This document shows, one piece after another, positions 1-12,800 of a stretch of DNA of 64,000 nt. The notes beneath the pieces are model-generated. The model searched no databases and was not told the DNA's origin. It saw only the letters and a program-made list of their open reading frames with translations. Where the stretch lies: the NCBI RefSeq assembly GCF_024763615.1, contig NW_026604982.1:1-64000 (forward strand). The letters are read 5' to 3'. The DNA is from Phlebotomus papatasi (taxonomy: Eukaryota; Arthropoda; Insecta; Diptera; Psychodidae). Position 1 is the stretch's first letter. Each line of letters begins with the position of its first letter. Both the position numbers and the translations under genes were made by a program.

Positions 1-2186
1 GTTTCCGGGATAATCGACTTTAAAGATTTTCAAACACTTTTATGCATTTCTCGTCCAACTCACCTCATTTCCAAGTGAAATTTTACACAGCTCAAGCCTG
101 AAGGAGGCTCTAAACAGATGCAAAATTTGAGGTACCTATCTCTCATAGTTTCCGAGATAAACGATTTTAAAGATTCTCAGACACTTTGGTGCCTTTCTCG
201 TCCAATTTCCCTTATTTCCGAGTTAAGTTCTGCAAATCTCAAGCCTGAAAGAGGCACTAAACAGATGTAAAGTTTGAGGCCCCTATCTCTCATAGTTTCC
301 GAGATAATCGACTTTAAAGATTTTCAAACACTTTTATGCATTTCTCGTCCAATTTTCCTTGTTTCCGAGTTAAATTCGGCACATCTCAAGCCTGAAGGAG
401 GTTCTAAACAGATGCAAGGTTTGAGGCCCCTATCCCTCATAGTTTCCGAGATAATCGACTTTAAAGATTTTCAGACACTTTGGTGCCTTTCTCGTCCAAT
501 TTTCCTTATTTCCGAGTTAAATTCTGCACATCTCAAGCATGAAGGAGGCTCTAAACAGATGCAAAATTTGAGGTACCTATCTCTCATAGTTTCCGAGATA
601 ATCGATTTTAAAGATTTTCAGACACTGTGGTGCCTTTCTCGTCCAATTTTCCTTATTTCCGAGTTAAATTCTGCAAATCTCAAGCCTGAAGGAGGCACTA
701 AACAGATGTAAAGTTTGAGGCCCCTATCTCTCATAGTTTCCGAGATAATCGACTTTAAAGATTTTCAAACACTTTCGTGCATTTCTCGTCCAATTTTCCT
801 TGTTTCCGAATTAAATTCTGGACATCTCAAGCCTGAAGGAGGCTCTAAACAGATGAAAAGTTTGAGGCCTCTATCTCTCATAGTTTCCGAGATAATCGAC
901 TTTAAAGATTTTCAAACACTTTTATGCATTTCTCGTCCAATTTTCCTTATTTTCGAGTTAAATTCTGCACATCTCAAGCCTGAAGGAGGCTCTAAACAGA
1001 TGCAAAGTTTGAGGCCCCTATCTCTCATAGTTTCCGGGATAATCGACTTTAAAGATTTTCAAACACTTTAATGCTTTTCTCGTCCAACTCACCTCATTTC
1101 CAAGTGAAATTTTACACAGCTCAAGCCTGAAGGAGGCTCTAAACAGATGCAAAATTTGAGGTACCTATCTCTCATAGTTTCCGAGATAATCGATTTTAAA
1201 GATTTTCAGACACTTTCGTGCCTTTCTCGTCCAATTTTCCTTATTTCCGAGTTAAATTCTGCAAATCTCAAGCCTGAAGGAGGCACTAAACAGATGTAAA
1301 GTTTGAGGCCCCTATCTCTCATAGTTTCCGAGATAATCGACTTTAAAGATTTTCAAACACTTTCGTGCATTTCTCGTCCAATTTTCCTTGTTTCCGAGTT
1401 AAATTCTGCACATCTCAAGCCTGAAGGAGGTTCTAAACAGATGTAAAGTTTGAGGCCTCTATCTCTCATAGTTTCCGAGATAATCGACTTTAAAAATTTT
1501 CAAACACTTTTGTGCATTTCTCGTCCAATTTTCCTTATTTCCGAGTTAAATTCGGCACATCTCAAGCCTGAAGGAGGCTCTAAACAGATGTAAAGTTTTG
1601 AGGCCCCTATCTCTCATAGTTTCCGAGATAATCGACTTTAAAGATTTTCAAACACTTTCGTGCATTTCTCGTCCAATTTTTCTTGTTTCCGAGTTAAATT
1701 CTGCAAATCTCAAGCCTGAAGGAGGCACTAAACAGATGTAAAGTTTGAGGCCCCTATCTCTCATAGTTTCCGAGATAATCGACTTTAAAGATTTTCAAAC
1801 ACTTTCGTGCATTTCTCGTCCAATTTTCCTTGTTTCCGAGTTAAATTCTGCACATGTCAAGCCTGGAGGAGGCTCTAAACAGATGTAAAGTTTGAGGCCT
1901 CTATCTCTCATAGTTTCCGATATAATCGACTTTAAAGATTTTCAAACACTTTTGTGCATTTCTCGTCCAATTTTCCTTATTTCCGAGTTAAATTCTGCAC
2001 ATCTCAAGCATGAAGGAGGCTCTAAACAGATGCAAAGTTTGAGGCCCCTATCTCTCATAGTTTCCGAGATAATCGACTTTAAAGATTTTCAAACACTTTT
2101 ATGCATTTCTCGTGCAATTTTCCTTGTTTCCGAATTAAATTCTGCACGTCCTCAAGCCTGAAGGAGGTTCTAAACAGATGTAAAGT

Positions 2187-5100
2187 TTGAGGCCCCTATC
2201 TCTCATAGTTTCCGAGATAATCGACTTTAAAGATTTTCAAACACTTTTGTGCATCTCTCGTCCAATTCTCCTCACTTCCGAGTTAAATTCTGCACATCTC
2301 AAGCCTGAAGGAGGTTCTAAACAGATGCAAAATTTGAGGCCTCTATCTCTCATAGTTTCCGAGATAATCGACTTTAAAGATTTTCAAACACTTTTATGCA
2401 TTTCTCGTGCAATTTTCCTTGTTTCCGAGTTAAATTCTGCACATCTCAAGCCTGAAGGAGGCTCTAAACAGATGCAAAGTTTGAGGCCCCTATCTCTCAT
2501 AGTTTCCGAGATAATCGACTTTAAAGATTTTCAAACACTTTTGTGCATCTCTCGTCCAATTCTCCTCACTTCCGAGTTAAATTCTGCACATCTCAAGCCT
2601 GAAGGAGGTTCTAAACAGATGCAAGGTTTGAGGCCCCTATCCCTCATAGTTTCCGAGATAATCGAGTTTAAAGATTTTCAAACACTTTTATGCATTTCTC
2701 GTCCAACTCACCTCATTTCCAAGTGAAATTTTACACAGCTCAAGCCTGAAGGAGGCTCTAAACAGATGCAAAATTTGAGGTACCTATCTCTCATAGTTTC
2801 CGAGATAATCGATTTTAAAGATTTTCAGACACTTTTATGCATTTCTCGTCCAATTTTCCTTGTTTCCGAGTTAAATTCTGCACATCTCAAGCCTGAAAGA
2901 GGCACTAAACAGATGTAAAGTTTGAGGCCCCTATCTCTCATAGTTTCCGATATAATCGACTTTAAAGATTTTCAAACACTTTTATGCATTTCTCGTCCAA
3001 TTTTCCTTGTTTCCGAGTTAAATTTCTGCACATCTCAAGCCTGAAGGAGGCTCTAAACAGATGCAAAATTTGAGGCCCCTATCTCTCATAGTTCCGAGAT
3101 AATCGACTTTAAAGATTTTCAAACACTTTTATGCATTTCTCGTGCAATTTTCCTTGTTTCCGAGTTAAATTCTGCACATCTCAAGCCTGAAGGAGGCTCT
3201 AAACAGATGCAAAGTTTGAGGCCCCTATCTCTCATAGTTTCCGAGATAATCGACTTTAAAAATTTTCAAACACTTTCGTGCATTTCTCGTCCAATTTTCC
3301 TTGTTTCCGAGTTAAATTCTGCACGTCTCAAGCCTGAAGGAGGCTCTAAACAGATGCAAAGCTTGAGGCCCCTATCTCTCATAGTTTCCGAGATAATCGA
3401 CTTTAAAGATTTTTAAACACTTTACTGCTTTTCTCGTCCAACTCACCTCATTTCCAAGTGAAATTTTACACAGCTCAAGCCTGAAGGAGGCTCTAAACTG
3501 ATGCAAAATTTGAGGTACCTATCTCTCATAGTTTCCGAGATAATCGATTTTAAAGATTTTCAGACACTTTCGTGCCTTTCTCGTCCAATTTTCCTTGTTT
3601 CCGAGTTAAATTCTGCACATCTCAAGCCTGAAGGAGGCTCTAAACAGATGTAAAGTTTTAGGCTTCTATCTCTCATAGTTTCCGAGATAATCGACTTTAA
3701 AAATTTTCAAACACTTTTGTGCATTTCTCGTCCAATTTTCCTTATTTCCGAGTTAAATTCGGCACATCTCAAGCCTGAAGGAGGCTCTAAACAGATGCAA
3801 AGTTTGAGGCCCTTATCTCTCATAGTTTCCGAGATAATCGACTTTAAAGATTTTCAAACACTTTTATGCATTTCTCGTGCAATTTTCCTTGTTTCCGAAT
3901 TAAATTCTGCACGTCTCAAGCCTGAAGGAGGTTCTAAACAGATGTAAAGTTTGAGGCCTCTATCTCTCATAGTTTCCGAGATAATCGACTTTAAAAATTT
4001 TCGAACACTTTAATGCTTTTCTCGTCCAACTCACCTCATTTCCAAGTGAAATTTTACACAGCTCAAGCCTGAAGGAGGCTCTAAACAGATGCAAAATTTG
4101 AGGTACCTATCTCTCATAGTTTCCGAGATAATCGATTTTAAAGATTTTCAGACACTTTTATGCATTTCTCGTCCAATTTTCCTTATTTCCGAGTTAAATT
4201 CGGCACATCTCAAGCCTGAAGGAGGCTCTAAACAGATTCAAAGTTTGAGGCCCTTATCTCTCATAGTTTCCGAGATAATCGACTTTAAAGATTTTCAAAC
4301 ACTTTTATGCATTTCTCGTGCAATTTTCCTTGTTTCCGAATTAAATTCTGCACGTCTCAAGCCAGAAGGAGGTTCTAAACAGATGTAAAGTTTGAGGCCT
4401 CTATCTCTCATAGTTTCCGAGATAATCGACTTTAAAAATTTTCGAACACTTTAATGCTTTTCTCGTCCAACTCACCTCATTTCCAAGTGAAATTTTACAC
4501 AGCTCAAGCCTGAAGGAGGCTCTAAACAGATGCAAAATTTGAGGTACCTATCTCTCATAGTTTCCGAGATAATCGATTTTAAAGATTTTCAGACACTTTT
4601 ATGCATTTCTCGTCCAATTTTCCTTGTTTCCGAGTTAAATTCTGCACATCTCAAGCCTGAAGGAGGCTCTAAACAGATGCAAAATTTTAGGCCCCTATCT
4701 CTCATAGTTCCGAGATAATCGACTTTAAAGATTTTCAGACACTTTTATGCATTTCTCGTGCAATTTTCCTTGTTTCCGAGTTAAATTCTGCACATCTCAA
4801 GCCTGAAGGAGGCTCTAAACAGATGCAAATTTGAGGCCCCTATCTCTCATAGTTTCCGAGATAATCGACTTTAAAGATTTTCAAACACTTTCGTGCATTT
4901 CTCGTCCAATTTTCCTTGTTTCCGAGTTAAATTCGGCACATCTCAAACCTGAAGGAGGCTCTAAACAGATGCAAAATTTGAGGTACCTATCTCTCATAGT
5001 TTGCGAGATAATCGATTTTAAAGATTTTCAAACACTTTTATGCATTTCTCTTCCAATTTTCCTTGTTTCCGAGTTAAATTCTGCACATCTCAAGCCTGAA

Positions 5101-8100
5101 GGAGGCTCTAAACAGATGCAAAATTTTAGGACCCTATCTCTCATAGTTTCCGAGATAATCGACTTTAAAGATTTTCAAACACTTTCGTGCATTTCTCGTC
5201 CAATTTTCCTTGTTTCCGAGTTAAATTCGGCACATCTCAAACCTGAAGGAGGCTCTAAACAGATGCAAAATTTGAGGTACCTATCTCTCATAGTTTCCGA
5301 GATAATCGACTTTAAAGATTTTCAAACACTTTCGTGCATTTCTCGTCCAATTTTCCTTGTTTCCGAGTTAAATTCGGCACATCTCAAGCCTGAGGGAGGC
5401 TCTAAACAGATGTAAAGTTTTGAGGCCCCTATCTCTCATAGTTTCCGATATAATCGACTTTAAAGATTTTCAAACACTTTTATGCATTTCTCGTCCAATT
5501 TTCCTTGTTTCCGAGTTAAATTCTGCACATCTCAAGCCTGAAGGAGGCTCTAAACAGATACAGAATTTTAGGCCCCTATCTCTCATAGTTTCCGAGATAA
5601 TCGACTTTAAAGATTTTCAGACACTTTTATGCATTTCTCGTGCAATTTTCCTTGTTTCCGAGTTAAATTCTGCACATCTCAAGCCTGAAGGAGGCTCTAA
5701 ACAGATGCAAAATTTGAGGTACCTATCTCTCATAGTTTAAGAGATAATCGACTTTAAAGATTTTCAAACACTTTCGTGCATTTCTCGTCCAATTTTCCTT
5801 GTTTCCGAGTTAAATTCGGCACATCTCAAGCCTGAGGGAGGCTCTAAACAGATGTAAAGTTTTGAGGCCCCTATCTCTCATAGTTTCCGATATAATCGAC
5901 TTTAAAGATTTTCAAACACTTTTATGCATTTCTCGTCCAATTTTCCTTGTTTCCGAGTTAAATTCTGCACATCTCAAGCCTGAAGGAGGCTCTAAACAGA
6001 TGCAAAGTTTGAGGCCCCTATCTCTCATAGTTTCCGAGATAATCGACTTTAAAGATTTTCAAACACTTTCGTGCATTTCTCGTCCAATTTTCCTTATTTC
6101 CGAGTTAAATTCGGCACATCTCAAACCTGAAGGAGGCTCTAAACAGATGCAATATTTGAGGTACCTATCTCTCATAGTTTCCGAGATAATCGATTTTAAA
6201 GATTTTCAAACACTTTTGTGCATTTCTCGTCCAATTTTCCTTATTTCCGAGTTAAATTCTGCACATCTCAAGCCTGAAGGAGGCTCTAAACAGATGTAAA
6301 GTTTGAGGCCTCTATTTCTCATAGTTTCCGAGATAATCGACTTTAAAAATTTTCAAACACTTTTGTGCATTTCTCGTCCAATTTTCCTTATTTCCGAGTT
6401 AAATTCTGCACATCTCAAACCTGAAGGAGGCTCTAAACAGATGTAAAGTTTGAGGCCCCTATCTCTTTTAGTTTCCGATATAATCGACTTTAAAGATTTT
6501 CAAACACTTTTATGCATTTCTCGTCCAATTTTCCTTGTTTCCGAGTTAAATTCTGCACATCTCAAGCCTGAAGGAGGCTCTAAACAGATGTAAAGTTTGA
6601 GGCCTCTCTCTCATAGTTTCCGAGATAATCGACTTTAAAAATTTTCAAACACTTTTGTGCATTTCTCGTCCAATTTTCCTTATTTCCGAGTTAAATTCTG
6701 CACATCTCAAGCCTGAAGGAGGCTCTAAACAGATGTAAAGTTTTTGAGGTCCCTATCTCTCATAGTTTCCGAGATAATCGACCTTAAAGATTTTCAAACA
6801 CTTTCGTGCATTTCTCGTCCAATTTTCCTTGTTTCCGAGTTAAATTCTGCACATCTCAAGCCTGAAGGAGGCTCTAAACAGATGCAAAGTTGAGGCCCTT
6901 ATCTCTCATAGTTTCCGAGATAATCGACTTTAAAGATTTTCAAACACTTTTATGCATTTCTCGTGCAATTTTCCTTGTTTCCGAGTTAAATTCTGCACAT
7001 CTCAAGCCTGAAGGAGGCTCTAATCAGATGCAAAGTTTGAGGCCCTTATCTCTCATAGTTTCCGAGATAATCGACTTTAAAGATTTTCAAACACTTTTGT
7101 GCATTTCTCGTCCAATTTTCCTTATTTCCGAGTTAAATTCTGCACATCTCAAGCCTGAAGGAGGCTCTAAACAGATGTAAAGTTTTGAGGTCCCTATCTC
7201 TCATAGTTTCCGAGATAATCGACCTTAAAGATTTTCAAACACTTTCGTGCATTTCTCGTCCAATTTTCCTTGTTTCCGAGTTAAATTCTGCACATCTCAA
7301 GCCTGAAGGAGGCTCTAAACAGATGCAAAGTTTGAGGTCCCTATCTCTCATAGTTTCCGAGATAATCGACCTTAAAGATTTTCAAACACTTTCGTGCATT
7401 TCTCGTCCAATTTTCCTTGTTTCCGAGTTAAATTCTGCACATCTCAAGCCTGAAGGAGGCTCTAAACAGATGCAAAGTTTGAGGCCCTTATCTCTCATAG
7501 TTTCCGAGATAATCGACTTTAAAGATTTTCAAACACTTTTGTGCATTTCTCGTCCAATTTCCTTATTTCCGAGTTAAATTCTGCACATCTCAAGCCTGAA
7601 GGAGGCTCTAAACAGATGTAAAGTTTGAGGCCTCTATTTCTCATAGTTTCCGAGATAATCGACTTTAAAAATTTTCAAACACTTTTGTGCATTTCTCGTC
7701 CAATTTTCCTTATTTCCGAGTTAAATTCTGCACATCTCAAACCTGAAGGAGGCTCTAAACAGATGTAAAGTTTGAGGCCCCTATCTCTTTTAGTTTCCGA
7801 TATAATCGACTTTAAAGATTTTCAAACACTTTTATGCATTTCTCGTCCAATTTTCTTTGTTTCCGAGTTAAATTCTGCACATCTCAAGCCTGAAGGAGGC
7901 TCTAAACAGATGTAAAGTTTGAGGCCCCTATCTCTTTTAGTTTCCGATATAATCGACTTTAAAGATTTTCAAACACTTTTATGCATTTCTCGTGCAATTT
8001 TCCTTGTTTCCGAGTTAAATTCTGCACATCTCAAGCCTGAAGGAGGCTCTAAACAGATGTAAAGTTTTGAGGCCCCTATCTCTCATAGTTTCCGATATAA

Positions 8101-9826
8101 TCGACTTTAAAGATTTTCAAATACTTTTATGCATTTCTGGTCCAATTTTCCTTGTTTCCGAGTTAAATTCTGCACATCTCAAGCCTGAAGGAGGCTCTAA
8201 ACAGATGTAAAGTTTGAGGCCTCTATCTCTCATAGTTTCCGAGATAATCGACTTTAAAGATTTTCAAACACTTTTATGCATTTCTCGTCCAATTTTCCTT
8301 ATTTTCGAGTTAAATTCTGCACATCTCAAGCCTGAAGGAGGCTCTAAACAGATGCAAAGTTTGAGGCCCCTATCTCTCATAGTTTCCGGGATAATCGACT
8401 TTAAAGATTTTCAAACACTTTAATGCTTTTCTCGTCCAACTCACCTCATTTCCAAGTGAAATTTTACACAGCTCAAGCCTGAAGGAGGCTCTAAACAGAT
8501 GCAAAATTTGAGGTACCTATCTCTCATAGTTTCCGAGATAATCGATTTTAAAGATTTTCAGACACTTTCGTGCCTTTCTCGTCCAATTTTCCTTATTTCC
8601 GAGTTAAATTCTGCAAATCTCAAGCCTGAAGGAGGCTCTAAACAGATGTAAAGTTTGAGGCCTCTATTTCTCATAGTTTCCGAGATAATCGACTTTAAAA
8701 ATTTTCAAACACTTTTGTGCATTTCTCGTCCAATTTTCCTTATTTCCGAGTTAAATTCTGCACATCTCAAACCTGAAGGAGGCTCTAAACAGATGTAAAG
8801 TTTGAGGCCCTATCTCTCATAGTTTCCGATATAATCGACTTTAAAGATTTTCAAACACTTTTATGCAATTTCTCGTCCAATTTTCCTTGTTTCCGAGTTA
8901 AATCTGCACATCTCAAGCCTGAAGGAGGCTCTAAACAGATGTAAAGTTTGAGGCCCCTATCTCTTTTAGTTTCCGATATAATCGACTTTAAAGATTTTCA
9001 AACACTTTTATGCATTTCTCGTGCAATTTTCCTTGTTTCCGAGTTAAATTCTGCACATCTCAAGCCTGAAGGAGGCTCTAACAGATGTAAAGTTTTGAGG
9101 CCCCTATCTCTCATAGTTTCCGATATAATCGACTTTAAAGATTTTCAAATACTTTTATGCATTTCTGGTCCAATTTTCCTTGTTTCCGAGTTAAATTCTG
9201 CACATCTCAAGCCTGAAGGAGGCTCTAAACAGATGTAAAGTTTGAGGCCTCTATCTCTCATAGTTTCCGAGATAATCGACTTTAAAGATTTTCAAACACT
9301 TTTATGCATTTCTCGTCCAATTTTCCTTATTTTCGAGTTAAATTCTGCACATCTCAAGCCTGAAGGAGGCTCTAAACAGATGCAAAGTTTGAGGCCCCTA
9401 TCTCTCATAGTTTCCGGGATAATCGACTTTAAAGATTTTCAAACACTTTAATGCTTTTCTCGTCCAACTCACCTCATTTCCAAGTGAAATTTTACACAGC
9501 TCAAGCCTGAAGGAGGCTCTAAACAGATGCAAAATTTGAGGTACCTATCTCTCATAGTTTCCGAGATAATCGATTTTAAAGATTTTCAGACACTTTCGTG
9601 CCTTTCTCGTCCAATTTTCCTTATTTCCGAGTTAAATTCTGCAAATCTCAAGCCTGAAGGAGGCACTAAACAGATGCAAAGTTTGAGGCCCCTATCTCTC
9701 ATAGTTTCCGAGATAATCGACTTTAAAGATTTTCAAACACTTTTATGCATTTCTCGTGCAATTTTCCTTGTTTCCGAATTAAATTCTGCACGTCTCAAGC
9801 CTGAAGGAGGTTCTAAACAGATGTAA
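2187..9826. repeat. Higher-order satellite block A (about 52 monomers)
   Basis: First of three homologous multi-kilobase blocks. Landmark monomer strings recur in the same order in blocks B and C. The run starting at 4089 reappears at 11439 and 18645, the run at 4530 at 11880 and 19086, and the one at 8214 at 15125 and 25123. The A-to-B offset is 7350 bp (50 monomers) early in the block and 6910 bp (47 monomers) later. The difference is a trimer present twice in A (5420 and 5862) but once in B. Boundaries are approximate because every monomer is similar. Confidence 0.8.
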
Positions 9827-9829
9827 AGT

Positions 9830-12800
9830 TTGAGGCCCCTATCTCTCATAGTTTCCGAGATAATCGACTTTAAAGATTTTCAAACACTTTTGTGCATTTC
9901 TCGTCCAATTCTCCTCACTTCCGAGTTAAATTCTGCACATCTCAAGCCTGAAGGAGGTTCTAAACAGATGCAAAATTTGAGGCCTCTATCTCTCATAGTT
10001 TCCGAGATAATCGACTTTAAAGATTTTCAAACACTTTTATGCATTTCTCGTGCAATTTTCCTTGTTTCCGAGTTAAATTCTGCACATCTCAAGCCTGAAG
10101 GAGGCTCTAAACAGATGCAAAATTTGAGGTACCTATCTCTCATAGTTTCCGAGATAATCGATTTTAAAGATTTTCAGACACTTTTATGCATTTCTCGTCC
10201 AATTTTCCTTGTTTCCGAGTTAAATTCTGCACATCTCAAGCCTGAAAGAGGCACTAAACAGATGTAAAGTTTGAGGCCCCTATCTCTCATAGTTTCCGAT
10301 ATAATCGACTTTAAAGATTTTCAAACACTTTTATGCATTTCTCGTCCAATTTTCCTTGTTTCCGAGTTAAATTCTGCACATCTCAAGCCTGAAGGAGGCT
10401 CTAAACAGATGCAAAATTTGAGGCCCCTATCTCTCATAGTTTCCGAGATAATCGACTTTAAAGATTTTCAAACACTTTTATGCATTTCTCGTGCAATTTT
10501 CCTTGTTTCCGAGTTAAATTCTGCACATCTCAAGCCTGAAGGAGGCTCTAAACAGATGCAAAGTTTGAGGCCCCTATCTCTCATAGTTTCCGAGATAATC
10601 GACTTTAAAGATTTTCAAACACTTTCGTGCATTTCTCGTCCAATTTTCCTTGTTTCCGAGTTAAATTCTGCACGTCTCAAGCCTGAAGGAGGCTCTAAAC
10701 AGATGCAAAGCTTGAGGCCCCTATCTCTCATAGTTTCCGAGATAATCGACTTTAAAGATTTTTAAACACTTTACTGCTATTCTCGTCCAACTCACCTCAT
10801 TTCCAAGTGAAATTTTACACAGCTCAAGCCTGAAGGAGGCTCTAAACTGATGCAAAATTTGAGGTACCTATCTCTCATAGTTTCCGAGATAATCGATTTT
10901 AAAGATTTTCAGACACTTTCGTGCCTTTCTCGTCCAATTTTCCTTGTTTCCGAGTTAAATTCTGCACATCTCAAGCCTGAAGGAGGCTCTAAACAGATGT
11001 AAAGTTTTAGGCTTCTATCTCTCATAGTTTCCGAGATAATCGACTTTAAAAATTTTCAAACACTTTTGTGCATTTCTCGTCCAATTTTCCTTATTTCCGA
11101 GTTAAATTCGGCACATCTCAAGCCTGAAGGAGGCTCTAAACAGATGCAAAGTTTGAGGCCCTTATCTCTCATAGTTTCCGAGATAATCGACTTTAAAGAT
11201 TTTTCAAACACTTTTATGCATTTCTCGTGCAATTTTCCTTGTTTCCGAATTAAATTCTGCACGTCTCAAGCCTGAAGGAGGTTCTAAACAGATGTAAAGT
11301 TTGAGGCCTCTATCTCTCATAGTTTCCGAGATAATCGACTTTAAAAATTTTCGAACACTTTAATGCTTTTCTCGTCCAACTCACCTCATTTCCAAGTGAA
11401 ATTTTACACAGCTCAAGCCTGAAGGAGGCTCTAAACAGATGCAAAATTTGAGGTACCTATCTCTCATAGTTTCCGAGATAATCGATTTTAAAGATTTTCA
11501 GATACTTTTATGCATTTCTCGTCCAATTTTCCTTATTTCCGAGTTAAATTCGGCACATCTCAAGCCTGAAGGAGGCTCTAAACAGATTCAAAGTTTGAGG
11601 CACTTATCTCTCATAGTTTCCGAGATAATCGACTTTAAAGATTTTCAAACACTTTTATGCATTTCTCGTGCAATTTTCCTTGTTTCCGAATTAAATTCTG
11701 CACGTCTCAAGCCAGAAGGAGGTTCTAAACAGATGTAAAGTTTGAGGCCTCTATCTCTCATAGTTTCCGAGATAATCGACTTTAAAAATTTTCGAACACT
11801 TTAATGCTTTTCTCGTCCAACTCACCTCATTTCCAAGTGAAATTTTACACAGCTCAAGCCTGAAGGAGGCTCTAAACAGATGCAAAATTTGAGGTACCTA
11901 TCTCTCATAGTTTCCGAGATAATCGATTTTAAAGATTTTCAGACACTTTTATGCATTTCTCGTCCAATTTTCCTTGTTTCCGAGTTAAATTCTGCACATC
12001 TCAAGCCTGAAGGAGGCTCTAAACAGATGCAAAATTTTAGGCCCCTATCTCTCATAGTTTCCGAGATAATCGACTTTAAAGATTTTCAGACACTTTTATG
12101 CATTTCTCGTGCAATTTTCCTTGTTTCCGAGTTAAATTCTGCACATCTCAAGCCTGAAGGAGGCTCTAAACAGATGCAAAGTTTGAGGCCCCTATCTCTC
12201 ATAGTTTCCGAGATAATCGACTTTAAAGATTTTCAAACACTTTCGTGCATTTCTCGTCCAATTTTCCTTGTTTCCGAGTTAAATTCGGCACATCTCAAAC
12301 CTGAAGGAGGCTCTAAACAGATGCAAAATTTGAGGTACCTATCTCTCATAGTTTGCGAGATAATCGATTTTAAAGATTTTCAAACACTTTTATGCATTTC
12401 TCTTCCAATTTTCCTTGTTTCCGAGTTAAATTCTGCACATCTCAAGCCTGAAGGAGGCTCTAAACAGATGCAAAATTTTAGGCCCCTATCTCTCATAGTT
12501 TCCGAGATAATCGACTTTAAAGATTTTCAAACACTTTCGTGCATTTCTCGTCCAATTTTCCTTGTTTCCGAGTTAAATTCGGCACATCTCAAACCTGAAG
12601 GAGGCTCTAAACAGATGCAAAATTTGAGGTACCTATCTCTCATAGTTTCCGAGATAATCGACTTTAAAGATTTTCAAACACTTTCGTGCATTTCTCGTCC
12701 AATTTTCCTTGTTTCCGAGTTAAATTCGGCACATCTCAAGCCTGAGGGAGGCTCTAAACAGATGTAAAGTTTTGAGGCCCCTATCTCTCATAGTTTCCGA

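Noticed and set aside
1310..1400. CENP-B-box-like motif around TTTCGTGCATTTCTCG
   Set aside because: Only the TTCG core fits. The later A and CGGG positions do not match, and the TTCG itself varies to TTAT or TTGT between monomers.
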